Part shown: positions 54,715 through 63,419 of the stretch, one piece after another
Numbering within the stretch: the stretch's first letter is position 1
Layout: the number at the start of each line of letters is the position of its first letter
Assembly (NCBI GenBank): GCA_963760375.1
Contig: CAVXCS010000007.1
Span: forward strand, 806,001-870,000
From: Pelagihabitans sp963760375
GTDB taxonomy: Bacteria; Bacteroidota; Bacteroidia; Flavobacteriales; Flavobacteriaceae
Direction: 5' to 3'
Length of the DNA stretch: 64,000 nucleotides
The notes under the pieces: generated by a model
The model's input: only the letters and a program-made list of their open reading frames with translations
The model's database searches: none
What the model was told of the DNA's origin: nothing
Position numbers and translations under genes: made by a program

Positions 54715-56418
54715 ATGCCTGAAGGATTCGATATATGGAAGTTGTTGGCTGGATTGGGAATTTTTCTATTCGGAATGTTCTTGATGGAAGAATCGATCAA
54801 AAAACTTTCCGGCAGATCGTTCAAACGTCTCATAAGGGAATACACCACGGGAAAGATCAAATCGATCTTCGCTGGCATTTTTGCCACCTCAATATTACAG
54901 AGTAGTTCGGCGGTTTCACTTATGATTTTGGCATTCGTGGGTGCAGGAATCATGACCATGGAAAATGCCATCGGGGTAATACTCGGTTCCAATATAGGGA
55001 CCACTATTACCGCTTGGATCGTCGCCACGCTTGGGTTTAAATTCAGCATCGAGAGCTTTGCGCTGCCGATGATAGGCAGTGGTGGTCTCGGTCTTATATT
55101 TCTGGGGAATTCTGAAAAATATGCGAACATAAGCAAACTTGTTGTTGGCTTCGGCTTTCTTTTTATGGGGCTTGACTATATGAAAGTGAGCATGGAAGTT
55201 TTTACGAGTACACTCGATATCAACTCAATCCCTGATTACGGTATTATTTTTTATCTGGTGATTGGGATATTGCTGACGGCAATAATGCAGTCAAGTTCCG
55301 CTACCATAGCGATAGTGCTTACCGCCCTGAATTTGGAAATATTGAGTTTCAATACTGCGGCGGCCATGGTTATTGGCGCGAATGTCGGCACTACGGCCAC
55401 GATTCTGCTTGGGGCCATAGGTGCCATTCAAGTTAAAAAAAGAGTTGCGTTCAGTCACTTGGTATTCAATCTGGTTACCGCATTGGTTGCACTTTTGCTG
55501 ATGCCTGCCCTGATATATGTTGTAATTCAAATCGTTGATATTAAAAATGATGCCGTGATAGGTCTGGCATTGTTCCATACCATTTTCAACTTACTGGGCG
55601 TACTGATATTTTTTCCTTTTATCCCCGTTTTGGCCAGGGTACTGATCAAAATATTTCCAGACAAAAAAACGGAAGTCACTTTGTTCATAAACAATACGAC
55701 CCCCGAGATTGCCGAGGCCGCAATTTCGGCCATGAAAAAGGAGACCCTGCATCTGGTTAGAAATGTGCTTCATTTTAACCTGAGTGTCTTACGTATCGAT
55801 GAAAAACTTGTCTTTTCCCAATACGATTACAGCGGTCCGGAAACAAAGCACTCCAAGGTAACGGAAGAAGATAGGTATGATAACTTAAAATTGCTCCAGG
55901 CCGAGATTTTTACTTTCTCGGCTGGCATACAATCCTACGAACTGTCAGAAACGGAATCCCAGGCTCTCAATCGTTATCAACATGGGGCAAGAATGGCCTT
56001 ACATTCCGCAAAAACGTTAAAAGATGTAAAACATAATTTTGATGAGTTCGAAAATTCCGATAGCAATTTTTTGAATGAACAGTACACGCATTTTAGAAAA
56101 CGTTTGATCGAAACCTATCTAAAAATAGATAAGCTGATCATGGAGGAAACAAAAAAGGATAAAACAAAATCAATCCTGAAGATTTTGAAAAACCTCAAGG
56201 AAGAGGATCAAGATTTTTTACGGCTAACCACCCAGGCCATCAACAGCAAACGGTTGCAGGACATTGAGGTGTCTACCGCAATTTTGGTAAATAGGGCTTT
56301 CCTTCAATCCTGCAAGCAGATATTGTTTGCCATTCTGGAATTGGTATTGAGCAATGAGGAGACCCAACAATTTGAAGTTGTTCAGGATATTAATGATGAA
56401 TTGGGTGAAAATCAGTGA
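54715..56418 (+). CDS. Na/Pi cotransporter family protein with PhoU-like tail
   Basis: 567 residues from ATG 54715 (MPEGFDIWKLLAGLGIFLFGM); a TTG at 54682 would extend it but the extension looks non-coding. Two inverted transport halves each carry the QSSSA motif: LQSSSAVSLMILAFVGAG and MQSSSATIAIVLTALNL, followed by GSNIGTT and GANVGTT, the signature of the NptA/YjbB sodium-phosphate family. The C-terminal 240 residues are helical and PhoU-like (RNVLHFNLSVLRID). Role: phosphate transport, with the tail for regulation. Confidence 0.93.
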   Translation: MPEGFDIWKLLAGLGIFLFGMFLMEESIKKLSGRSFKRLIREYTTGKIKSIFAGIFATSILQSSSAVSLMILAFVGAGIMTMENAIGVILGSNIGTTITAWIVATLGFKFSIESFALPMIGSGGLGLIFLGNSEKYANISKLVVGFGFLFMGLDYMKVSMEVFTSTLDINSIPDYGIIFYLVIGILLTAIMQSSSATIAIVLTALNLEILSFNTAAAMVIGANVGTTATILLGAIGAIQVKKRVAFSHLVFNLVTALVALLLMPALIYVVIQIVDIKNDAVIGLALFHTIFNLLGVLIFFPFIPVLARVLIKIFPDKKTEVTLFINNTTPEIAEAAISAMKKETLHLVRNVLHFNLSVLRIDEKLVFSQYDYSGPETKHSKVTEEDRYDNLKLLQAEIFTFSAGIQSYELSETESQALNRYQHGARMALHSAKTLKDVKHNFDEFENSDSNFLNEQYTHFRKRLIETYLKIDKLIMEETKKDKTKSILKILKNLKEEDQDFLRLTTQAINSKRLQDIEVSTAILVNRAFLQSCKQILFAILELVLSNEETQQFEVVQDINDELGENQ

Positions 56419-56610
56419 ATAACTGAACAACGGACATTTTCCTTAATCTTAACAGATGTTGCCATGGTGATAAAAAAATTAGCGGGCCATGGGATACCTG
56501 AAAATCGAACAAACCCTGCTGCTGAAAGTAGCACGCCCAAATGCCAATAGGTATAAAGGATCGGTTCAATATACTTGCCATTTCATTAGGTCCCATCCGT
56601 GAATTGTACC

Positions 56611-57879
56611 CTAATAGCTTATTTTAAAGATAGTACCGCCCAGATCATCGCTCACATAAAGTTCCCCATTGGGGCCTTGCGCCAAACCACAGGGGCGATG
56701 TTGTAAGGCACCTTTGGGGTCGGCCAGATCGATTCCGGCAAAATCGTCCGCAAAGATCTCCCAATCCCCGATGGGCTTCCCTTCTTTAAACGGTACGAAG
56801 GCCACAAAAAACCCCTTTTTGAGTTCTGGCGATTGATTGTGAAAAGCGATGAAGGCCCCATTTTTATATTTTTCCGGGAACATTTTCCCGGTATAGAAGA
56901 GCAGGTCGTTCGGCCCCAAATGGGCCGGGAAGGCCATGATGGGGTCCAAGGCATTTTCACCGCCCGATTTTTCCCCGTCCCCGCCGTATTCCGGTGCAAC
57001 GATTTTCATTTTTTTGAACTGGTCATAGTAGATATAGGGCCAGCCCGCGTCATCGCCTTCGTGCAGTTCATAAAGGGTTTCTGCAGGCAATTCGGCACTT
57101 TGCTGGGGGGTATACATTTCGGGGTAAAAATCGGATAGCCCGCCACGCCCGTGAACCGTGGCGAATAAAGTGTTCGTTTCAAAATTCCAAGCCGTACCTA
57201 CGGCGTTTTTAAGTCCTGTGGCATATCGTGTTCCGTCTGAAAAGCGCTGATTCAGCTGATCGGCCTTGAATTTCCAAATGCCCCCTGCCGAATCCAGTAT
57301 GGTACAGGGCATCATCCCGGTCTTGGCTACCTCGTCCCTGCAAGCATCGTTCCATGAGCCAATGGTGACATAGAGGTTCTTATCCTTGTCGATCACAAAT
57401 GACTTTGCATTGTCTTGGCCCATATCGATAAGGCCGTCCACAATGTTTTCCGGATTTTCGGTATCGATCAATACTTCATCTTCATCCAGTTTGTAGCGAT
57501 AGACCCCGGAGTTGGAAGAGGCATACAAATAGCCGTTCCCAATGGTGATGCCCGTGCCGGGCAGCGCACCGAATTGTTGTTGTTCATCAATGGTGCCATC
57601 CTTGTTGCTGTCCTTTAATAATACGATCCCTTTGTCATCCTTGAGCACGGACCTGTTTGCATAGATATCCCCGTTTTTTGAAACGGTGATATGCCGTATG
57701 GCCCCCAGGTCTTTGGCCACGATTTCAACGGAAAATCCGTCGGGAACCGCAATGCCCGTTTCATTAATGATGGTTTTGGGTTCATTTTTTGGAGTGTCGG
57801 CACATTGGAGAAATACGACCCCCAAAAGGGCCGCCATGGCCATTCGGGTCAAGGGATGTCGGGAAGGAAAGTTTTTCAT
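56611..57879 (-). CDS. Sorbosone dehydrogenase-like lipoprotein lacking the HGSWNR motif
   Basis: 422 residues from ATG 57879, SPII signal MAALLGVVFLQC. It is close to the protein at 5068-6408: VPDGFSVEIVAKDLGAIRHI, MMPCTILDSAGGIWKF, EGDDAGWPYIYYDQ, APEYGGDG, FPEKYKNGAFIAFH. Where the paralogue reads FHGSWNR followed by a short loop, this one reads FHNQSPELKKG, so the conserved motif is lost together with about four residues. It could be an altered-specificity or inactive copy. No cytochrome c is beside it. Confidence 0.87.
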   Translation of the reverse strand: MKNFPSRHPLTRMAMAALLGVVFLQCADTPKNEPKTIINETGIAVPDGFSVEIVAKDLGAIRHITVSKNGDIYANRSVLKDDKGIVLLKDSNKDGTIDEQQQFGALPGTGITIGNGYLYASSNSGVYRYKLDEDEVLIDTENPENIVDGLIDMGQDNAKSFVIDKDKNLYVTIGSWNDACRDEVAKTGMMPCTILDSAGGIWKFKADQLNQRFSDGTRYATGLKNAVGTAWNFETNTLFATVHGRGGLSDFYPEMYTPQQSAELPAETLYELHEGDDAGWPYIYYDQFKKMKIVAPEYGGDGEKSGGENALDPIMAFPAHLGPNDLLFYTGKMFPEKYKNGAFIAFHNQSPELKKGFFVAFVPFKEGKPIGDWEIFADDFAGIDLADPKGALQHRPCGLAQGPNGELYVSDDLGGTIFKISY

Positions 57880-58068
57880 CGGATGGGTTTGAAAGGTTGG
57901 TTTGGAACTCAAGGTACTACATCGATCTTATTAAAATGGGAAAAAGCGTAAAATTGTCAATACATTTTTTGAACAGGACGAGTTCCTCAAAAGACCCCAA
58001 TAGGTGCACTGCCAAGGTGCCGGGATGGCCATGGGTGCATCCAGCGCCCCTTTTCGGAACCCAATGGA

Positions 58069-58917
58069 TCACTTGATCTTGAGGTATTCCCCGCCGCGAA
58101 GCACTTTGTAGCCCTGTCCAGTTTTCTCTGCCTCTTCGATAAATTCGTTGACGTCCGCCGTGTTGAAGGCGAACATATCGTAGTGACAAGGCACGACCAG
58201 CTTGGCGCCTATGGCCTTGCCCAATGCCACACTTTCCTTGGCATTCAGGTTGCCCGCCACTTTTCGCGCAGGGTCATCCCCGTTGATGGGCAGTATGGCA
58301 ACGTCTATTTGATAGGGTTTTAAAAGTGCTGCCATGCCTTCGAACCACAAGGTGTCGCCGCTATGGTATATGGCGTACTCCCCAAATTCGATGACATAGC
58401 CCATGAACCTGCAATTTCCCCTGGCATCCCTTTCGATCTCGTTGTGTTTGGCAGGAATTCCGTGGAACAGGAACCCATCGACCGAGCGCGATTGCCCCTC
58501 GTTGAGACCTATGGGAAAATAAGAATCGCATTGTACCCGATCTGCCACGAAGGCCCTATTGGCCTCGGGTATGATAAATTGAATTTGCGGATTGCTCTTC
58601 AACACGGGCATCAAGGTTTCCGCGTCCAAATGATCGGTATGGTTATGGCTGGAGGTGACCACCGAAATGTTCCTTAACAGTTCGGGCCGCACGACCAACT
58701 CGCTCATTCTCACATGTGGTTTTTCGGTCTTCGCATATTTTATCGTCAGGGAATCGGATAGATAGGGATCGATCAAAACCCTTTTGCCGTTCCATTGCAG
58801 TAAAAAGCCGCTCTGGCCCAGCCACCAAAGACAAAATCCATCTTTTTTTTCCAAGAGGGCATCCATTTCCGAGATGAGGTCCTCATGCTTCTTTGCGGCT
58901 GGGATCAGTTCGCTCAT
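58069..58917 (-). CDS. MBL-fold hydrolase, UlaG-like
   Basis: 282 residues from ATG 58917. Metallo-beta-lactamase fold: metal motif SSHNHTDHLDAET (HxHxDH, about residue 90), a His in the LFHGIPAKHNE segment, YHSGDTLWF (Asp) and VPCHYDMFAFN. The C-terminal GDDPARK and CHYD stretches resemble the L-ascorbate-6-phosphate lactonase UlaG group. The start overlaps the stop of the MetE-like gene by ATGA (58914-58917), so both are translated together. It probably opens a lactone or cleaves a phosphoester in sugar or sugar-acid breakdown. Confidence 0.85.
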   Translation of the reverse strand: MSELIPAAKKHEDLISEMDALLEKKDGFCLWWLGQSGFLLQWNGKRVLIDPYLSDSLTIKYAKTEKPHVRMSELVVRPELLRNISVVTSSHNHTDHLDAETLMPVLKSNPQIQFIIPEANRAFVADRVQCDSYFPIGLNEGQSRSVDGFLFHGIPAKHNEIERDARGNCRFMGYVIEFGEYAIYHSGDTLWFEGMAALLKPYQIDVAILPINGDDPARKVAGNLNAKESVALGKAIGAKLVVPCHYDMFAFNTADVNEFIEEAEKTGQGYKVLRGGEYLKIK

Positions 58918-59942
58918 AACGATTCCCTCACTTTTTTGGCCCCGGCGACCATATGGTTCAGTTTCTGCCGTGAGGCCCATCTCGCGGTCTGGCTCAGGCC
59001 ACAATCGGGGGCAACGGACAATTTTTCTGCAGGGACGTATTTGAGGCATCTTTGGATGCGTTCCACCACATCGGCTACAGTTTCGATATAGTAGTTTTTT
59101 ACGTCGATGATGCCCACGGCGACGTTCATTTTTTCGGCAAAGGGCGCCAGCAGTGCTATTTCGGAAAACTCACGGTTGGCCATCTCAATATGGATTTCGT
59201 TCACGTCCATATCCAGAAAATCGGGCAGCATCGGCTTGATGCTGCGATAGCCCACCGGCCTTCCCTTAAAATTTCCGAAACAGAGGTGGGTGCTCAGGTT
59301 GCATTGCCCCACGATCGGTTTTACGGTACGGTTAAAAATATCCACAAAACGTTTGGTATCCGATTTATAGGCATAACAGCTCATGGAGGGCTCATCAACG
59401 GTAATCTCTTTACAACCGGCAGCCACCAAGGCTTCCAGTTCGTGGGTGATGATCGGCATCAGCGCTTCGGTAATTTCATAACGGTCTTTGTAGGTTGTGT
59501 TCGGCAGGAGGCGCCCGCTCAAGGTATACGGCCCTGGGATACTGGCTTTGAGGGTGGGTCCCGTCGGTGCCAATCTCTTCAAGCGCTCAAATTCCTTGAC
59601 CGCCCCCAGGCCCTTGGGGGCCGACAGGGTACCGATAATGTTGTTCTTTCCACGTTGGTCATGGGCGGGCGGGCCAAATTTCCGGGTATCGGAAGTATTG
59701 TTCTCGATGCCCTCTATAAATCCGTAAAAGGAGAGGTTGAAGTCGAGCCGGGTTTGCTCCCCGTCCGTGATGACGTCCAGGCCTGCCGCGGTTTGATCGT
59801 GGATGGCCGCGATGACCGCATCTTCAATGGCTTCCTCGATATCGGCCGCCCCGAATTTATCGAGGTTCTGGGATACGAATTCCAACCATCCAGGAAAAGG
59901 ATAGCTGCCTACAACGGTGGTTCTTATGGGGATGTCATTCAT
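58914..59942 (-). CDS. MetE-like (cobalamin-independent methionine synthase C-terminal type) protein
   Basis: 342 residues, only the catalytic (C-terminal) half of MetE-type enzymes, a TIM barrel with a zinc site. Ligand candidates: STHLCFGN (HxC), EIHIEMANRE (Glu) and PDCGLSQTAR (Cys). The start IRTTVVGSYPFPG and DGEQTRLDF are typical. Stand-alone members include thiol methyltransferases and epoxyalkane-coenzyme M lyase relatives, so methionine synthesis is not assured. It is coupled to an UlaG-like hydrolase and divergent from a GntR regulator with an operator between, so it probably belongs to a catabolic pathway. Confidence 0.85.
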   Translation of the reverse strand: MNDIPIRTTVVGSYPFPGWLEFVSQNLDKFGAADIEEAIEDAVIAAIHDQTAAGLDVITDGEQTRLDFNLSFYGFIEGIENNTSDTRKFGPPAHDQRGKNNIIGTLSAPKGLGAVKEFERLKRLAPTGPTLKASIPGPYTLSGRLLPNTTYKDRYEITEALMPIITHELEALVAAGCKEITVDEPSMSCYAYKSDTKRFVDIFNRTVKPIVGQCNLSTHLCFGNFKGRPVGYRSIKPMLPDFLDMDVNEIHIEMANREFSEIALLAPFAEKMNVAVGIIDVKNYYIETVADVVERIQRCLKYVPAEKLSVAPDCGLSQTARWASRQKLNHMVAGAKKVRESL

Positions 59943-60036
59943 TGCTTTGGTTCATAGGGTCGCCGGCCCAAGAGTTTGCAAGCTATGATCGACTCTTGAA
60001 ACAGCTTGGACGGTGGTAGCTAATGTAACCAAATTA

Positions 60037-60052
60037 ACTTGTATGTACAAGT
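60037..60052. promoter_or_regulatory. Palindrome ACTTGTA-TG-TACAAGT, candidate GntR operator
   Basis: A 16-bp near-perfect palindrome (7-bp arms, 2-bp centre) in the divergent gap between the MetE-like gene and the GntR gene, 56 bp before the GntR start. Similar to operators of HutC-type GntR proteins. Confidence 0.65.
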
Positions 60053-60107
60053 AAAAATCCGTACATTTCCAAGCGATCGATGAACTTTGAAAGTTCTTGA
60101 ACCCTCA

Positions 60108-60830
60108 ATGAAACCTAAGGTGAACAAAAGACGAAAGTACCTTCAGATTCAGGACTATTTCAAAAAAAGGATACAAACCGGAAAATACCCTGTTGACGCT
60201 TACTTGCCTTCTGAAAATGAGATTTGCTTACAGTTCGGCACTACCCGGACCACGGTAAGGAAGGCCCTCGATGAGCTCTTGAAGGAGGGCTTTATCGAAA
60301 AGGAACACGGAAAGGGGAGCAGGGTTCTCGAACGGAGGAAGTCGTTGGGCCTGTTGACCGTCAAAGGGTTTTCGGAAGTAACCGATTACCAGGTCAAGAC
60401 CGTGGTATTGCAGGAACCCAAAATCGGGGAATGGGATGCCCTGATATCCTTTCCCTTGACCGCTGCGGAAAGAAATGCGCCCTGCGTTTACTTTCAACGG
60501 GTACGTTATTTGGAGGAGCGTCCCATCGTTTTGGAACACAACTGGTATTCACAAAATGCCCTGGAACCACTTCGGTCCGATGATTTTGTCGACGGCTCCT
60601 TTTTTAAGACGCTGAGCCAGGAATACCTGATAGAAATCATGGGCTCGGAGCAAGAATTAAGGGCGGAAGCCGCCAATGGGGAGGTCGCCAGGAATTTGGA
60701 TATGAAGCAGGGAGATCCGGTACTTCATATCTCCGTTCGTTTCAAGACCAGCAGGCCCGAGCTGAACCTTTACAGTGAAATTTATTGTAAGACCACTACG
60801 GTGCCCGTTCGCAACAGTTATTTTCTTTAG
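60108..60830 (+). CDS. GntR/HutC-type transcriptional regulator with UTRA domain
   Basis: 240 residues from ATG 60108 (a TTG at 60087 would add seven). N-terminal winged HTH: YLQIQDYFKKRIQTGKYP, LPSENEICLQFGTTRTTVRKALDELLKEGFIEKEHGKGS (key part TTRTTVRKALDEL). The UTRA ligand domain occupies residues 85-240 (YFQRVRYLEERPIVLEHNWY, LHISVRFKTSR). Members sense sugar phosphates or other small ligands. Divergent from the MetE-like/UlaG-like pair and convergent with the SIS-ROK-SDR group; it likely controls one or both. Confidence 0.92.
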   Translation: MKPKVNKRRKYLQIQDYFKKRIQTGKYPVDAYLPSENEICLQFGTTRTTVRKALDELLKEGFIEKEHGKGSRVLERRKSLGLLTVKGFSEVTDYQVKTVVLQEPKIGEWDALISFPLTAAERNAPCVYFQRVRYLEERPIVLEHNWYSQNALEPLRSDDFVDGSFFKTLSQEYLIEIMGSEQELRAEAANGEVARNLDMKQGDPVLHISVRFKTSRPELNLYSEIYCKTTTVPVRNSYFL

Positions 60831-60907
60831 GTCGCTTCCCTCATTTTTTCATGGAACGCCATGGATTTCGATTTTCAAAAAAACCATTGTTGTCAACTTG
60901 ATGGGTC

Positions 60908-61693
60908 TTATTTCGGTATGCCCACATTTTGGTAAAGCTTTGACAGCAGATGGGCATGTTCGTCATATGCCGATTCGAACAATTGCGCTGCGCGCTGCTC
61001 CCCAATTATTTTACCACTGCTGAGCACTTTGGGCGATTTTCCGTTTTGATGCAGGATTTGTGCGATTTCTGCCTTGAGGCAATTGATCAACAGTACCCCG
61101 CCCAAAGTGGATCCAGGGGCAACGGGCGTATCCAGGCCATCGACATAGAGCATGGCGTCTCCCAAAGGGGCACCGGTATCCAGCACGTAATCGGCGAAGT
61201 CGTTCAGTTTTTTTCCATCGGTCTTTTTTGAGGTGGAGCCTTCCAAATGAAGGCTGCTGACCAAGGCCACAACTTTTACCTTGCGTTTTTGGAATTCCTC
61301 GGCCATTTCTATGGGCACCACATTGCATCCGCTCGATGAGATGATGAGGGCCGAGTCCTCCGGGCTGGTATCAAAATTCCGGAGTATCCTTTGGGCCAGG
61401 CCCGACACGTTTTCAAGGAACATCGCTTGCCTTTGCCCATTGGCGCCCACCACCTGATTATGGAAGGTCAGGGACAGTTCCACGATGGGATTGAATCCTG
61501 GGAAGGATCCGTACCGCGGCCACATTTCCTCTACCATCATCCTGCTATGGCCCGATCCGAAGAGGTGTACCATTCGCCCCTTCAAGATCGATCGGGCAAA
61601 AAGCTGGGCGACCTGCTGTATGGTGTTTTGCTGCTTTTCAACCACCGAAATGATTTCCCTGCCCTTTTCCAAATATTGATTCGTTAAACTCAT
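60908..61693 (-). CDS. SIS-domain sugar isomerase-like protein
   Basis: 261 residues. SIS fold with sugar-phosphate motif VHLFGSGHSRMMVEEMWPRYG (near residue 45) and the second loop ALIISSSGCNVVPIEMAEEF (near 145). Resembles the group of SIS proteins (UPF0309-like) found with ROK kinases and Gfo/Idh enzymes, acting on amino-sugar or keto-sugar phosphates. Overlaps the ROK gene by 4 bp (61690-61693), so the two are coupled. Confidence 0.85.
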   Translation of the reverse strand: MSLTNQYLEKGREIISVVEKQQNTIQQVAQLFARSILKGRMVHLFGSGHSRMMVEEMWPRYGSFPGFNPIVELSLTFHNQVVGANGQRQAMFLENVSGLAQRILRNFDTSPEDSALIISSSGCNVVPIEMAEEFQKRKVKVVALVSSLHLEGSTSKKTDGKKLNDFADYVLDTGAPLGDAMLYVDGLDTPVAPGSTLGGVLLINCLKAEIAQILHQNGKSPKVLSSGKIIGEQRAAQLFESAYDEHAHLLSKLYQNVGIPK

Positions 61694-62613
61694 TTTCCCT
61701 TTTTATTTTGTATTGATTTGGCAAAATAGGCCGCCCCTATGGCACCTGAATAATTGCCGTGTTTCGCCTCCGAGACCATCACCTGGCTGCCGCCGGTCCG
61801 CCATTCGTAAAGCGCCATGAATTCTGCCAAGGGCTGCATCAAGGCATCGCCCGCCCCTGCGGAAATACCGCCGCCCAGGACGATGACTTCGGGGGCAAGG
61901 ATGTTGTTCAAGGAGGCAAGGGCGGTGGCCAATTTTTGTACCGAGGACAACCACCAATGGGTAGCGAGTTGGTCTCCATTGCGGTAGGCGGTGACCAAAC
62001 TGTCGGTGCTTTCGTAGCGGCCATGGGTCCTTTCGGAAACGGAGAAATTTCCAAAAGCCTGCTCAAGACTTCCCGGCATGTTCGTCATGGTAGGGGGCCC
62101 GGCATGGTCAACGGTCATATGACCGACGTGGCCGGCACGCTGTAGATGGCCCTGAAATAGTTTTCCGTCAATGATGATGCCCCCGCCCACGCCCGTACCG
62201 AGGGTCAGCATCAACATATTTTTTATTCCCTTCGCCTTGTAATATGATTCAAATTCAGCCATACAAGCCGCATGGCCATCATTTAGAACAACGATTTCCC
62301 TTTGAAGTTCTTCCGACCAGTCGAAATTTTCAATACCCGATAAACGCTCCGGCATGTTGATGATCATCCTGTTTTGAGGGTCGACCAATCCCGGTGCGGA
62401 AATTCCACAAGGCAGCAAATTTGGATTTCCATCGGCCCAGGTTATGGTCTTTTCGGCAATCAGGGAAAGGATTTTCTTTTTCCATATTTGGTTTGCAGCG
62501 TCTTTATCTTCAGTGGAAATTTGACCGCTTTCCAAAATTGTCCCTGCTTCATTAAGAACCACCGTCTTGATTTTTGTACCCCCGATGTCGATGCCCAAAT
62601 AATGTTTTTCCAT
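61690..62613 (-). CDS. ROK-family sugar kinase without the zinc-binding Cys cluster
   Basis: 307 residues. Phosphate motif GIDIGGTKIKTVVLN (residues 6-20), adenosine/sugar motif VLNDGHAACMAEFE, GTGVGGGIIIDGKLF and GHVGHMTVDHAGPP. In most ROK kinases the sequence CxCGxxGC follows; here it is TMTNMPGS, so the structural zinc site is gone, while the catalytic Asp region is kept. Likely phosphorylates a sugar handed on by the SIS protein encoded next to it. Start ATG 62613. Confidence 0.88.
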   Translation of the reverse strand: MEKHYLGIDIGGTKIKTVVLNEAGTILESGQISTEDKDAANQIWKKKILSLIAEKTITWADGNPNLLPCGISAPGLVDPQNRMIINMPERLSGIENFDWSEELQREIVVLNDGHAACMAEFESYYKAKGIKNMLMLTLGTGVGGGIIIDGKLFQGHLQRAGHVGHMTVDHAGPPTMTNMPGSLEQAFGNFSVSERTHGRYESTDSLVTAYRNGDQLATHWWLSSVQKLATALASLNNILAPEVIVLGGGISAGAGDALMQPLAEFMALYEWRTGGSQVMVSEAKHGNYSGAIGAAYFAKSIQNKKGK

Positions 62614-62624
62614 GGCTTCCAGAC

Positions 62625-63410
62625 TTATCGGTATTGTCCTTCGCTTACCGTCCAGCCCCCATCGACCGCAAGCACCTGGCCCGTAATAAATTGGGAAGAA
62701 GGGCTCAAGAACATGAGCACGGCATTATTGATGTCTTCGGAAATGCCTGGACGGCCACCGTCCAAAGGTTGTTTAGTCGTAAGGAATTTAATGATTTCCT
62801 TGTCTTCAACGGCCCTTTTTGCCATCGGGGTGGCAAAGAGCCCAGGGGCAATAACGTTTACCCGGATATTTTCCGGTGCATAATAAGAAGCGATGGATGT
62901 TGAGAAACCGATGATGGCCGATTTGGCGGCCGCATAGGCATGGGTTACAAAATGATGGGGAGAAGGGGAGTAGCCCAATACCGATCCCATATTTAAAATC
63001 ACGCCCGGTTTTTTGTGGCTCAGGAAGTAGTTGACCATGGCCCTGTTGGAGAGCATGAGGGAAGTCAGATTGAGTTCCATGGTCTTGTTCCACCCCTCCA
63101 AGGTGATTTGGTCTAGTGGGCCATCCCCGAATTTGCGTCCACTCCCGCCCGCAACGTGAAACAGCCCGGTGATGGTATTGAAGCGATCATGGGCCAGATT
63201 TATGGCCTTTTCCATGCTTTCCGGATCGGTGGCATCCCCGTTCATGGCAAGATTTCCCTCACCCAGCAGTTGCTTGGCTTTGTCACAACTGTCTTTGTTC
63301 CGACCCACGACCAGCACTTTTGCACCTTGGTTTACTAGTGCCAAGGCCGCGGCGAGGCCCATACCGGTGGTACCGCCCATGATGATGTATACCGTATTTT
63401 TGAAATTCAT
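62625..63410 (-). CDS. SDR family oxidoreductase
   Basis: 261 residues, classical SDR: IMGGTTGMGLAAALALV (cofactor), NAG replaced by HVAGGSG, catalytic Ser in LNMGSVLG, and YAAAKSAI with Tyr and Lys. Ends FITGQVLAVDGGWTV, typical of sugar and sugar-alcohol dehydrogenases. It precedes the ROK gene by 11 bp on the same strand, within the sugar cluster. Confidence 0.87.
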   Translation of the reverse strand: MNFKNTVYIIMGGTTGMGLAAALALVNQGAKVLVVGRNKDSCDKAKQLLGEGNLAMNGDATDPESMEKAINLAHDRFNTITGLFHVAGGSGRKFGDGPLDQITLEGWNKTMELNLTSLMLSNRAMVNYFLSHKKPGVILNMGSVLGYSPSPHHFVTHAYAAAKSAIIGFSTSIASYYAPENIRVNVIAPGLFATPMAKRAVEDKEIIKFLTTKQPLDGGRPGISEDINNAVLMFLSPSSQFITGQVLAVDGGWTVSEGQYR

Positions 63411-63419
63411 TGCTCGGGA

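Noticed and set aside
59052..59957. Plus-strand 301-codon frame opposite the MetE-like gene
   Set aside because: Shadow frame; the minus-strand gene has all family motifs.
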